A stretch of 60,673 nucleotides of DNA from CAYTEH01 sp964436765 (GTDB lineage: Bacteria > Patescibacteriota > Gracilibacteria > Peribacterales > Peribacteraceae): the NCBI GenBank assembly GCA_964436765.1, contig CAYTEH010000006.1:1-60673 (forward strand), in the 5' to 3' direction. The notes beneath the pieces were generated by a model. It was not told the DNA's origin. It saw only the letters and a list, made by a program, of their open reading frames with translations, and did not search any database. A program made the position numbers and the translations under genes. Shown here piece by piece: positions 9,176 to 17,757 of the stretch. Position 1 is the first letter of the stretch, and each line of letters starts with the position of its first letter.

Positions 9176-9206
9176 AAAAAACCCGCCCCGACTGTGTCGC
9201 GGCGGA
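9176..9206 (-). terminator. Rho-independent terminator after ssb
   Basis: On the minus strand, CCGCCGCGAC and GTCGGGGCGG form a stem with one mismatch, followed directly by six Ts. Confidence 0.75.
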
Positions 9207-9229
9207 TTCTTCCACATTTCCCCGACTCC

Positions 9230-9616
9230 TTATTCCGTGACGGGGTCCGATTCGGATTCGCCCGCCGTGGGCGCGGTGGGGGCATCTTTGGCTCCCAGGA
9301 GCACGATGTTCTCCATCACAATCTCCGTCCGGTCCTTCTTGATGCCCTCGGGCGTCTCCCAGGTGCCGGTTCTCAGGTGCCCTTCGATGTAGAGGGGCTT
9401 TCCCTTTTTCACGTACTGATTACTGAATTCGGCCATCCCCGCCCACGCGACAATGTTGTGGTATTCGGGCAGTGACTGCTTCTCGCCGCTTGAGTCTTTC
9501 CACACCCGGTTGGTGGCGAGACCAAACGAGCAGACCTTCCTGCCGCCGGCGACCTCCCGGAGTTCGGGATCGCGGGTGACGTTGCCGATGAGGAACACTT
9601 TGTTCACGGACTTCAT
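9230..9616 (-). CDS. ssb: Single-stranded DNA-binding protein
   Basis: The product has 128 residues with an OB fold typical of bacterial SSB: MKSVNKVFLIGNVTRDPELR at the start, then FGLATNR, YHNIVAWAGMAEFSNQYVKKG and YIEGHLRTGTWE. It coats single-stranded DNA during replication and repair. The C-terminal tail is short and acidic (ESESDPVTE) and lacks the classic DDIPF tip, which in E. coli recruits partner proteins. The gene stands alone between the pilin-like gene and a repeat-rich spacer, with its own terminator at 9176-9206. Confidence 0.93.
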   Translation of the reverse strand: MKSVNKVFLIGNVTRDPELREVAGGRKVCSFGLATNRVWKDSSGEKQSLPEYHNIVAWAGMAEFSNQYVKKGKPLYIEGHLRTGTWETPEGIKKDRTEIVMENIVLLGAKDAPTAPTAGESESDPVTE

Positions 9617-9940
9617 AGAAATAAAAGGGGGAAGAAATACAGCGCACCATCATCGGCGCGTAAAAATCCCCTTCACAGATCATCGGAGACGGGAAAATCG
9701 GGGGTGGTGTGTTTTTTGGCTTCAGGATTGGACGAAAGACGTTCTGACCGTGGATGGAACGCCCTCTATTCCCTGCAGGGGCGATTCGAAATCGCCCTGA
9801 GATCTCGATGATTATTTTTGGCGAAGAGAAGCCAATCCCGGACGTTCTGGGTGGGGATGGAACACCCTGCACTTTTTTAAAATTAAAGAAGGGCGAGCGG
9901 AATGATCCGCCCACCCTTACTTCAGTTTCGAGAGGGGCAA
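9617..9940. other. Repeat-containing spacer, no gene seen
   Basis: It holds two imperfect direct repeats of about 28 bp (starting near 9739 and 9840, sharing gacgttctg and ggatggaac) and the hairpin at 9777-9802. I see no supported reading frame. Confidence 0.5.
9777..9802. repeat. Small dispersed hairpin (aggggcgattc type)
   Basis: The palindrome aggggcgattc-gaaatcgccct recurs at 16562-16588, and a variant (gtaggggtcgt) at 44501-44528. Confidence 0.6.
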
Positions 9941-10327
9941 TCAGCGCCCCAGGATTTCGCGTCGCCAGGCTTCATAGGCTTTCTTGTAAGACTTCACTGC
10001 CTTTTCGAGGCAGGGAACGCCAACTTCTGGCGTAAGCCCAAGACCCCAGAGGGTGCCAAAGTGCACCAAGTCACTGCAGGGGTCCCCGTAGTGCCGAAGC
10101 ATGCTTAGTGCTTCCCTGATCTGCACCACACTGCAGCCATCCGGCAAACCCAGATACCTGCTCCAAAGAGTCCTCCACAGTTGGTGCCAGCTAGTCTGGT
10201 CCCCCAGGCCATAGAGGCCGCATTGGTGCACCCGCAGAATCGTGTCCCAGTCCGAATCATCGGACAGGCACAATTTTGCGGCGATAGCGCTCCGTTGCTG
10301 ATGTTCTTCCTGCGGATCGAGTGGCAT
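9941..10327 (-). CDS. Hypothetical soluble protein (128 aa)
   Basis: I do not recognise the family. The start at 10327 (MPLDPQEEHQQ) is fixed by a perfect AGGAGG seven bases upstream (10335-10340), one of the clearest Shine-Dalgarno sites in the window. The protein is rich in Trp, Leu and His (TSWHQLWRTLWSRYLGLPDG), with no signal peptide or membrane segment, and looks helical. It follows rpoB on the same strand, but the rpoB terminator at 10467-10492 separates them. Confidence 0.7.
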   Translation of the reverse strand: MPLDPQEEHQQRSAIAAKLCLSDDSDWDTILRVHQCGLYGLGDQTSWHQLWRTLWSRYLGLPDGCSVVQIREALSMLRHYGDPCSDLVHFGTLWGLGLTPEVGVPCLEKAVKSYKKAYEAWRREILGR

Positions 10328-10466
10328 TGAAATGCCTCCTAAAAAACTGAAGCGTGGGTCGATTATCTCCGAACAACTGTGACCCAAAATTGTCCGGAGA
10401 AGCCCGACCATGCAAAAGAACAAGGTTGCATTAAATACTAATCCATATTTTTAGTCAATTCACTAC

Positions 10467-10492
10467 AAAAACGGCCATTGCTGGCCGTTTTT
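10467..10492. terminator. Terminator after rpoB
   Basis: A perfect 11-bp stem (AAAAACGGCCA/TGGCCGTTTTT) with a 4-nt loop lies 54 nt after the rpoB stop. The T tract exists on both strands, so it could work in either direction. Confidence 0.85.
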
Positions 10493-10545
10493 GATTGTTT
10501 GCGGCGGTGTGATGCGACGATTCTCGAATCGCCGTTGGAGTCAGG

Positions 10546-13500
10546 TTACGCCGCCTCCGCGCTTTCTTCACTGGCTGCCTCCGCCATTTCATCCTTGGCT
10601 GTTTCGCCGGATGCTTCGACTTCGGCGCCTTCCTCGATACCCGCGGCGACTTCCTCGGCGGTTTCGCCGCCGGTGAGGATCTCATCCATTTCGGCGATCT
10701 TATCAACGCCCGCGATCAGTTCCTGCGCCTCGTCTTCGGCCTCGACACGGGAGGTGAGCTCGACCTTCTCCACTTCACCGGCCTCCACCGTCACGCGCTC
10801 GGCCGGAGCGACCTCTTCCTTGAACTTGAGGAGCTCGACCTTGAGACCGAGGGCCTGGAGTTCTTTCACGAGAACGTTGAACGACTCGGGGATGCTCGGG
10901 CGGCGGATGGCCTCGCCTTTGACGATGGCCTCGTACGCCTTGGAGCGTCCGATGACGTCATCGGACTTGATGGTGAGCATTTCCTGCAGCGTGTAGGCGG
11001 CGCCGTACGCTTCCAGGGCCCACACTTCCATTTCTCCGAAGCGCTGACCACCGTGCTGTGCCTTGCCTCCGAGAGGCTGCTGCGTGACCAGTGAGTAGGG
11101 TCCGACGCTGCGGGCGTGGATCTTGTCTTCCACAAGGTGGAGAAGCTTGAGCATGTACACCATGCCCACCGTGGTCTCGTGCGCGAACTGTTCGCCTGTG
11201 CGGCCATCGAAGAGCTGGACTTTGCCGGTCTTCGGCAGGCCCGCAGCCACGAGGAACGCCTCGATCTGCTCGGGAGAGATACCGTTGAGCGCCGGCGTGG
11301 CGATCTTGATGCCCAGCTGCTCGCAGGCCCAACCGAGGTGGGTCTCGAGGATCTGTCCGATGTTCATGCGGGAGGTGACGCCGAGCGGGTTCAGGATGAT
11401 GTCCACGTGCGTACCGTCGGCGAGGTAGGGCATGTCTTCGCGGGCGACGACGCGCGCGACGACGCCTTTGTTGCCGTGGCGGCCGGCCATCTTGTCGCCC
11501 ACCTGGATCTTGCGGGTCTGGGCCACGAACACTTTGATCTGCTTCAGGACTCCGGTCGGGAGCTCATCGCCCTCGGCGCGGTCGAAAATGTGCACGTCGA
11601 CCACCTTGCCGCCGGCGCCGCCCGGGAGACGGAGCGAGCTGTCTTTCACGTCCTTCGCCTTGTCTCCGAAGATGGCTTGCAGAAGCCGTTCCTCCGGCGT
11701 CAGTTCGGTTTCGCCCTTCGGGGTGATCTTGCCCACGAGGATATCGCCTTCGTGCACCGTTGCACCGATGCGCACCACGCCGTCGGCGGCGAGGTCTTTC
11801 AGCTTCGCCTCACCCACGTTCGGGATGTCGCGCGTGACGATTTCGGGTCCGAGCTTGGTATCGCGCACGTCGGTGATGTAGCTCTCGATGTGGATGGAAT
11901 CGAAGAATCCTTCCTGCACCACGCGGTCGGAAATGATGACCGCGTCCTCGAAGTTGTACCCTTCCCACGACATGTACGCCACGAGCAGGTTCTGGCCGAG
12001 CGCGAGCTCGCCGTTTTCCACGGACGAACCGTCGGCGAGGCTTTCGCCGCGGCGGACCGTATCGCCCTTGCGAACGCGCGGGCGCATGTGGAAGCACGTG
12101 CCCTGGTTGCTGCGCGCGAAGGTATGAAGCTTGTAGGTGCGCTTTTTGCCGGACTTGTAGACCACCGACACTTCAGCGGCGTCTGCGGCCGTCACTTCAC
12201 CGTCCTCTTCCGCGAGGAGAGCATGGCCGGACGCCCGCGCGGCAAGGCCTTCGATACCGGTGCCGACGAGCGGCGAGTGGGGCTTGATGAGGGGGACGGC
12301 CTGCCGTTGCATGTTCGTACCCATGGATGCGCGGGTGTTGTCGTCGTGCTCCAGGAACGGGATCAGAGACGTGGAGATGGAGAGAATCTGGCGGGGCGAG
12401 ACGTCGACGTGCGTGACGTCGCGGACGTGGGCCAGGATGGTCTCCCCGGCCTTGCGGCTCGGAATACGGGTGACCATGAATTCCCTGTTTTCGGTGAGCT
12501 CAAGCTGCGCCTGGGCGATGGTGACGTGACGCTCCTGCTCGGCATCAACGTAGGTCACTTTTCCGCTGAGGTATGCGCGAACAGGCACATCCTTCATGCC
12601 GTCTTTCTTCAGTTGCGACACGACTTTCTGAGCCAGGCCCTTGGTGTCGATCACCTCCCCTTCCTTCGCAACGATCTTGCGGGACTCTTTGACGGTGACA
12701 TCGAGGATGCGTCCCACGAGCCTGTCGGCATCGAGCGGCACCGCGTGCCTGACCTCTTCGTACGGCGTCTCGAGGAAGCCGTATTCGTTGACGCGGGCGA
12801 AGCTCGCCAGGTGCACCACGAGACCGATGTTCGGGCCTTCGGGAGTGGCAATGGGGCAGATGCGGCCGTAGTGCGAGGTGTGCACGTCGCGGACGTCGAA
12901 GCTTGCGCGCTCGCGGGAAAGACCGCCCGGACCCATGGCCGAGAGGCGGCGCTTGTGCGCGAGCTCGGCGAGCGGGTTGGTCTGGTCCATGAACTGCGAG
13001 AGCTGCGAACTAGCGAAGAACTCGCGCATCGCGGCGGTGATGGGGCGGCAGTTGATGAGCTGGGTGGGGGTGACGGTCTCCATGTCCATCACCGTCATGC
13101 GGTCTTTGACGATGCGCTCGGTGCGCACGAGACCCACGCGGTACTTGTTCTGGACGAGCTCGCCCACAGAGCGGACGCGGCGGTTCGACAGGTGGTCGAT
13201 ATCGTCGGCGACGCCCACGCCGTTGTTGAGACGGATGAGCTCTTTCAAAATACCCACGAAGTCAGACACCTGGAACACGCGGTGCGATTCGTCGCTGGGA
13301 GTGTTCACATCGAAACGGCGATTCAGCTTGTAGCGGGCGATGTTGCCCATGTCGTACTTCTTGAAATCGAAGAAGAGCGAATCGATGAGCTGCTTGGCGT
13401 TTTCTGGCGTGGCGAGGTCGCCGGGGCGGATCTTGCGGTACACGCTCTGATACGCCTCCTCGACGGTGCGGATGGGGTCCTTCTCCAGTGTCACGAGGAT

Positions 13501-14463
13501 GTAATCGTGCTCCTGGTCGGTGACATCCTTGAACAGGTCAAGGATCTTGGCATCGGTGTCGTACCCGAACACGCGCAGCAGCTGCGTGATGGGAATCTTG
13601 CGCTTACGGTCGATCTTGCAGGAAATAATGCCACGGCGGTCGGTTTCGATCTCCAGCCACACACCGCGCTTGGGGATGATTTTGGCTGCATGGTACTTGG
13701 GGTGATCGGGCATCTTGCTGAAGAACACGCCCGGTGAACGGACGAGCTGGTGCACCACCACGCGCTCGATGCCGTCGACGATGAACGTGCCGGATTCCGT
13801 CATGAGCGGGATGGAGCCGAGGAACACGTCCTGCTCTTTGATTTCGCCCGTCTCCTTGTTGATGAGCTGGACGTAGCCCTTCATGGCCGCCTCGTAGGAA
13901 AGGTTCCGTCGGCGGCAGGTGTCGGGATCGTACTTGGGCGCATCGAACGTGTGACCGAGGATGCGCAGCTCCATCTTCTTGCCCGAGAAATCGGTGATGG
14001 GCGTGATTTCCTCCAAAAGCTCCTTCAGGCCGTCCGTGAGGAACCACTTGTAGCTGAGGATCTGCATTTCGATGAGCGAGGGCACGTGCGGGTTGCCTTT
14101 GTCCTCGACCAGGTAGACGCGTCCGCTCTCCACCTTCTTCGGCTGGATCTGGGCGTCGAGGCCCTGGAACACGGCGGGCGTTCGACCCTGGTGCGGGACG
14201 ATGTGCGGAATCACGAGAGGCGTCACGTCGTCACCCACGTGCATCTGGTAGGGCTTTTTGGGCGGCATTTTGATGATGCGCGGCGCGAGAATATCTCCCG
14301 CCGGAGCCGGCTTCGCGCCTTTCTTCACCTCGATCTTCTTGGGCGCGACTTTCTTCGCTTCGGGCTTCTTTGAAACGGGCTTCTTGGCCGCGATGGGCTT
14401 CGAAACCTTTTTCACTGCTTTCTTGACGGCCTTCTTCGCCGCCTTCTTGGCTTTCTGTGCCAT
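10546..14463 (-). CDS. rpoB: DNA-directed RNA polymerase subunit beta
   Basis: The product has about 1305 residues. It contains the rifampicin-region sequence SSQLSQFMDQTNPLAELAHK, then RRLSAMGPGGLSRERASFDVRDVH and IGLVVHLASFARVNEYGFLETPY. The C-terminal half has GQNLLVAYMSWEGYNFEDA and GDKMAGRHGNKGVV, then PLGGKAQHGGQRFGEMEVWALEAYGAA near the end. Two additions are unusual: an N-terminal tail of about 55 residues made of Lys/Ala/Pro repeats (KKAAKKAVKKAVKKVSK), and an acidic Glu/Ala-rich tail of roughly 95 residues. Neither belongs to the catalytic core. The start at 14463 begins the Lys-rich tail. A good promoter (14566-14593) and a terminator (10467-10492) make the gene monocistronic; rpoC and rplJL are not adjacent. 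Confidence 0.97.
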   Translation of the reverse strand: MAQKAKKAAKKAVKKAVKKVSKPIAAKKPVSKKPEAKKVAPKKIEVKKGAKPAPAGDILAPRIIKMPPKKPYQMHVGDDVTPLVIPHIVPHQGRTPAVFQGLDAQIQPKKVESGRVYLVEDKGNPHVPSLIEMQILSYKWFLTDGLKELLEEITPITDFSGKKMELRILGHTFDAPKYDPDTCRRRNLSYEAAMKGYVQLINKETGEIKEQDVFLGSIPLMTESGTFIVDGIERVVVHQLVRSPGVFFSKMPDHPKYHAAKIIPKRGVWLEIETDRRGIISCKIDRKRKIPITQLLRVFGYDTDAKILDLFKDVTDQEHDYILVTLEKDPIRTVEEAYQSVYRKIRPGDLATPENAKQLIDSLFFDFKKYDMGNIARYKLNRRFDVNTPSDESHRVFQVSDFVGILKELIRLNNGVGVADDIDHLSNRRVRSVGELVQNKYRVGLVRTERIVKDRMTVMDMETVTPTQLINCRPITAAMREFFASSQLSQFMDQTNPLAELAHKRRLSAMGPGGLSRERASFDVRDVHTSHYGRICPIATPEGPNIGLVVHLASFARVNEYGFLETPYEEVRHAVPLDADRLVGRILDVTVKESRKIVAKEGEVIDTKGLAQKVVSQLKKDGMKDVPVRAYLSGKVTYVDAEQERHVTIAQAQLELTENREFMVTRIPSRKAGETILAHVRDVTHVDVSPRQILSISTSLIPFLEHDDNTRASMGTNMQRQAVPLIKPHSPLVGTGIEGLAARASGHALLAEEDGEVTAADAAEVSVVYKSGKKRTYKLHTFARSNQGTCFHMRPRVRKGDTVRRGESLADGSSVENGELALGQNLLVAYMSWEGYNFEDAVIISDRVVQEGFFDSIHIESYITDVRDTKLGPEIVTRDIPNVGEAKLKDLAADGVVRIGATVHEGDILVGKITPKGETELTPEERLLQAIFGDKAKDVKDSSLRLPGGAGGKVVDVHIFDRAEGDELPTGVLKQIKVFVAQTRKIQVGDKMAGRHGNKGVVARVVAREDMPYLADGTHVDIILNPLGVTSRMNIGQILETHLGWACEQLGIKIATPALNGISPEQIEAFLVAAGLPKTGKVQLFDGRTGEQFAHETTVGMVYMLKLLHLVEDKIHARSVGPYSLVTQQPLGGKAQHGGQRFGEMEVWALEAYGAAYTLQEMLTIKSDDVIGRSKAYEAIVKGEAIRRPSIPESFNVLVKELQALGLKVELLKFKEEVAPAERVTVEAGEVEKVELTSRVEAEDEAQELIAGVDKIAEMDEILTGGETAEEVAAGIEEGAEVEASGETAKDEMAEAASEESAEAA

Positions 14464-14565
14464 AGGGAGAGAGGAGTAAGTGACGTCACGACGTCTGAAA
14501 AGACGCATGACTGAACCGATCCACAGCACTCAACACACAATCGAAAGCCACTGCGGGATGCGGGC

Positions 14566-14593
14566 ATTATAAAGAGGCTTTTTGGCGAGTCAA
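14566..14593 (-). promoter_or_regulatory. rpoB promoter
   Basis: TTGACT (14588-14593) and TATAAT (14566-14571) on the minus strand are spaced by 16 bp. The leader to the rpoB ATG is about 95 nt and holds a small hairpin (CGTC-TTTTCA-GACG type, near 14494-14507). Confidence 0.75.
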
Positions 14594-14609
14594 AGGCATT
14601 TTGGCCGTT

Positions 14610-15692
14610 TTAAGCGGGAATTTGTTGCGTCACGCAGTGAAACGACCCCAGCCCCCACGTGAGCTCCCGGCTGTCGATGGGCACGATCCTGCGCGTCTGG
14701 AAGCAATTTTTTAGGACCTCGATCGCGGCTGCGTCGTGCGGATCGTCCCAGACAGGCAGAAGCACGCATTCATTACCGATGTAAAAGTTCGCGTAGCTTG
14801 CGGGGATGCGCTTGCCCTGCACCATGACGGGCTTCGGCTGCATGATGGGGATGACCGTCAGCGGTGTGCCATCCTGATCGGTCATCGCCTTGAGGCGTTT
14901 CAGATTTTCCTGCAGCGGCGCGTAATCGGGATCGTTCGGATCGTCACTCACAATCGTGACGACCGTCGAGGGCCCCACGAAGCGCGTCAGGTCGTCCACG
15001 TGCCCGCTCGTGTCGTCGCCCTGGATCCCCTGCCCCAGCCACAGAATTTTTTGCAGGCCCAGATGCTCTTTCAGCTGCGCTTCGATCTGTCCTTTATTGA
15101 GATGTGGATTGCGATCGGGATTGAGAAGGCAGTCTTCGGTGGTGAGGAGCGTGCCCTGGCCGTTCACGTCGATGGACCCGCCTTCCAGAATCATCGGGAT
15201 CGTGACGGAGGCCTGCCTCAGTTCTTTCGCGAGCTTCGTGGGAATCTGGTCATCGAGTTCGTACGGCCATTGGCCGCCCCATGCGTTATAGCCCCAATCC
15301 AGAAAAAGCCTTTCCTTCTTCCCCCTCCCCGCTGGGAGAGGGTGGCGCGGAGCGCCAGGTGAGGGCTCTCTGACTACAATTATCGGCCCGTGGTCGCGCG
15401 CCCATGCGAACTGGTTCGGGATGCGGTGGAGCGTCACGCGGTCCCCTTTCACGCCTGCCTTCTTCATTTCTTTTTTTGCACTGTCTTCGGTTTCCTGATC
15501 GTGGATGACGATATGCACGTCTTCGCCCTGCTCGAGCTCTTTGACCATGCGCGCCCAGATCGCCGGAATGTTCGCAAACAGCCCCGGCCAGTGGGGATGA
15601 TCTCTCTCGCCTTTGGGAATATGCGGCCACGTGAGGATGGTTCCCTCATGCGGCTCCCACTCGGCCGGCATTCGGTAGTCGCGGGTGCTCAT
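14610..15692 (-). CDS. aguA: Agmatine deiminase
   Basis: The product has 360 residues. It converts agmatine to N-carbamoylputrescine and ammonia in the cytoplasm. Family signatures are visible: MPAEWEPHEGTILTWP at the N-terminus, FAWARDHGP, DWGYNAWGGQWP, ILEGGSIDVNGQGTLLTTEDCLLNPDRNP, DTSGHVDDLTRF, and the catalytic cysteine in SFHCVTQQ (about C353). Between WARDHGPIIVV and DWGYNAWGG the protein has roughly 18 extra residues (PSPGAPRHPLPAGRGKKER), encoded by a palindromic repeat. The frame stays open, so the gene may be functional. The ATG at 15692 overlaps the stop of the upstream amidase gene by 4 nt, which implies translational coupling. A longer upstream frame to 16079 only reads through that gene. 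Confidence 0.93.
   Translation of the reverse strand: MSTRDYRMPAEWEPHEGTILTWPHIPKGERDHPHWPGLFANIPAIWARMVKELEQGEDVHIVIHDQETEDSAKKEMKKAGVKGDRVTLHRIPNQFAWARDHGPIIVVREPSPGAPRHPLPAGRGKKERLFLDWGYNAWGGQWPYELDDQIPTKLAKELRQASVTIPMILEGGSIDVNGQGTLLTTEDCLLNPDRNPHLNKGQIEAQLKEHLGLQKILWLGQGIQGDDTSGHVDDLTRFVGPSTVVTIVSDDPNDPDYAPLQENLKRLKAMTDQDGTPLTVIPIMQPKPVMVQGKRIPASYANFYIGNECVLLPVWDDPHDAAAIEVLKNCFQTRRIVPIDSRELTWGLGSFHCVTQQIPA
15323..15356. repeat. Palindromic repeat inserted in frame in aguA
   Basis: Two adjacent hairpins (ccctccccgctgggagaggg and ggcgcggagcgcc) resemble the widespread intergenic palindrome family with ggtgaggg ends. They code for the extra loop of AguA. A related sequence lies near 43284-43318. 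Confidence 0.65.
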
Positions 15693-16555
15693 TGCTTTTT
15701 CGTGAGGTCGCCGTACGCCTCGGGACGCCGGTTCGGGAGGAACCTCCAGGATTCCTGGATGGGCTTCACGCGCGCCAGGTCGCAGCGCACGATGAGGATC
15801 TCCTCTGCCTTGCCCGCGAGCGCCACCACCGCGCTGGACGGATCGGCGACGAAGGACCCGCCCCAGAACATGATGGCCCCTTCTTTGCCGACGCGATTGA
15901 GACCTGCAATGAAGACATTGTTCGCCGCAGCATGACCCAACATCACGTTCCGCCACATCTGCTCCCAGTCGCCCGTGATGTTTTCTTCCACCTCGTCGTC
16001 GATGACGCCGATGGCGGTGGGATAGACGATGATCTCGGCCCCCTTGAGCGTGGCAATGCGCGCAGCCTCGGGGTACCACTGGTCGTAGCAGATGAGGGGG
16101 CAGATTTTCCCGAAGGGCGTGTCGAACACCCTGATGCCCGTGTCGCCGGGTTCAAAGTAGTGCTGCTCGTGGTAGAGGATATCCTCGGGGATGTGCGTCT
16201 TCCGGTAGGCGCCGAGCATCGTGCCGTCGGAACCGAAAACGGGGGTTGTATTGAAGAATTTGCTTCCGGCCCTCTCGAAGATCGATCCGCCCACGATCAC
16301 GATGCCATGCTCCGCGGCCGCCTCACCGAGCGCTTTCGTCGTGGGACCGGGCAGCGGTTCCGCAGTATCGAACGCGGATTTGTCGTCGGGCTTCTGGCAG
16401 AAGTAGGGGCCCAAGAAGAGCTCCGGGAGGCACACGATGTTGGCGCCCTTGCCCGCGGCTTCTTCGATATTCTGGAGCGCGACCTTCAATGTTTCCTCCT
16501 GCGTCTTGCGCGGTTTCATCTGGATGAGGCCGATGGTCACTTCGCGTTTGGTCAT
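15689..16555 (-). CDS. aguB: N-carbamoylputrescine amidase
   Basis: The product has 288 residues of the carbon-nitrogen hydrolase (nitrilase) superfamily. It hydrolyses N-carbamoylputrescine to putrescine, CO2 and ammonia, the step after agmatine deiminase. The catalytic triad is readable: Glu45 in CLPELFLGPYFCQ, Lys119 in YRKTHIP and Cys156 in LICYDQWYPEAAR. The motifs HYFEPGDTG and FWGGSFVADP are typical of plant-type and bacterial AguB. The gene lies between the deoxyhypusine-synthase-like pair (60 nt upstream, with a hairpin repeat in the gap) and aguA (4-nt overlap). Its position next to aguA confirms substrate specificity better than sequence alone. Confidence 0.93.
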   Translation of the reverse strand: MTKREVTIGLIQMKPRKTQEETLKVALQNIEEAAGKGANIVCLPELFLGPYFCQKPDDKSAFDTAEPLPGPTTKALGEAAAEHGIVIVGGSIFERAGSKFFNTTPVFGSDGTMLGAYRKTHIPEDILYHEQHYFEPGDTGIRVFDTPFGKICPLICYDQWYPEAARIATLKGAEIIVYPTAIGVIDDEVEENITGDWEQMWRNVMLGHAAANNVFIAGLNRVGKEGAIMFWGGSFVADPSSAVVALAGKAEEILIVRCDLARVKPIQESWRFLPNRRPEAYGDLTKKQ

Positions 16556-16561
16556 GTGCGC

Positions 16562-16588
16562 TAGGGGCGATTCAAAAATCGCCCTGAG
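16562..16588. repeat. Small dispersed hairpin between aguB and the DHS-like gene
   Basis: taggggcgattcaaaaatcgccctgaga matches the hairpin at 9777-9802 with few changes. It lies in the operon interior and could affect mRNA processing, which is inference. Confidence 0.6.
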
Positions 16589-16615
16589 AATACATCGATG
16601 CGCGGAGGCTGCAAA

Positions 16616-17716
16616 TCAGCTGATGACGGATTTTAGAAACTCCGATGGCGTCTTCAAGGGAACCTGAGCCGGAGAGCCCTGCGTCAGAGGCTTCCCGAAT
16701 GTCTGATTCAGCCTCCTGCTCTTCCTCTTCTTCCAGTCACCTTTGTGGTGCAGATAACTGGCCATGAGAGGGAGCGCGAGCGTGAACTCGCAAAAGACCA
16801 TCTGCTCGGCCCCGGGACCGGTCTTTTCCATCTCGCCCCACGATTGCGCCTCCTTCAGCGTGGAGCCCGAGAGAGCGCCGTCGCGCTCGTCGGCCACCGT
16901 GAGCTGGATGGCGTACTTGTGCTTGCGGACGTCGTGGCCCAGCACCTCGGCGCAGATGACGGTATCGGCCGTGAAGTTCTTGGGCACGCCTCCGCCGAGG
17001 ATGATCATGCCCGTGTCGGCGGCGTCGATCTTGATCTGCGTGAGTTCGCGGAAGTCGGCCACGGAATCGTGCGAGCAGTACTGCCCGGGGCTCTGGACCT
17101 GGTGCTTCACGAATCCGAAGCCCGCCGAGCAATCGGAGAAAGACGGCACGAACACCGGGATCTGCATCTCGTACGCGGTGCGGAGCACGCTGTCGTCTCC
17201 CTTGTTATTGACCGCCAGATATTTGCCCATCGCGTGCATGAGTTCCCGGGAGCTGTGCGGACGCGCGGGCAGCGATTTCGCGATCTGGAACATAGTCTCG
17301 TCCACAAGCCGCAGGTCGTCCTCGTTGATGTGCGTGTCGTAGATACGGTCCACGTGCAGGTTCCGCAGTTCCGTGTCGTCGGCTTTCGGACTCCCGATGT
17401 AGTGACGGAACCCCAGCGCCTCGAAGAAGTCCATATCGACCATCGTGGCACCGGTGCTGACGATGGCATCCACCATGTTGTCCCTGAGCATGGTCAGCAG
17501 ACACTTCTTCATGCCCGCCGAAATCGTGCAGCCGGCGAGCGTCAGAATGACCGTGAGGTCTTCCTGCATCATCCTGTCGACGATCGTGCAGGCGCGCGAG
17601 AGGTTCCTCGCCTGAAAGGCCGTTTTGCCCATCTGTTCGATGATGGGCAGCGCGTTGAAGGACGTGGGGTCGATGTGCTCGACCGGGTCCTGGAGGAGCT
17701 GGTGCTTCTGGGTCAT
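16616..17716 (-). CDS. Deoxyhypusine synthase-like protein, paralogue lacking the catalytic Lys
   Basis: The product has 366 residues. It matches the DHS fold: LAGCTISAGMKKCLLTMLRDNMVDAIVSTGA (NAD-binding region), GFGFVKHQ and TGMIILGGGVPKNF. Human DHS carries its catalytic Lys329 in SWGKI; here the corresponding stretch reads SWGEMEK, with Glu at about residue 295. The human active-site His pair after GGGVVK is replaced by Asn-Phe. A basic C-terminal tail of about 40 residues is extra. Bacteria lack eIF5A, so protein deoxyhypusine formation is unlikely. DHS relatives can make homospermidine or related polyamines, and the neighbouring agu genes supply putrescine. It may act as a partner of the upstream paralogue; this is inference. 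Confidence 0.85.
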   Translation of the reverse strand: MTQKHQLLQDPVEHIDPTSFNALPIIEQMGKTAFQARNLSRACTIVDRMMQEDLTVILTLAGCTISAGMKKCLLTMLRDNMVDAIVSTGATMVDMDFFEALGFRHYIGSPKADDTELRNLHVDRIYDTHINEDDLRLVDETMFQIAKSLPARPHSSRELMHAMGKYLAVNNKGDDSVLRTAYEMQIPVFVPSFSDCSAGFGFVKHQVQSPGQYCSHDSVADFRELTQIKIDAADTGMIILGGGVPKNFTADTVICAEVLGHDVRKHKYAIQLTVADERDGALSGSTLKEAQSWGEMEKTGPGAEQMVFCEFTLALPLMASYLHHKGDWKKRKSRRLNQTFGKPLTQGSPAQVPLKTPSEFLKSVIS

Positions 17717-17757
17717 GATCTCGAAAGAAGGCGGACTATGAGTATAGCCTCCGGGAA

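Noticed and set aside
11116..13737. Open frame of 873 codons opposite rpoB
   Set aside because: It is fully antisense to rpoB, whose GC-rich codons remove stops from this frame. The translation is a His/Arg/Glu-rich shadow without known motifs.
15693..16079. Upstream extension of agmatine deiminase to 489 residues
   Set aside because: The extra frame runs through the amidase gene in another frame, and AguA family starts fit the ATG at 15692.
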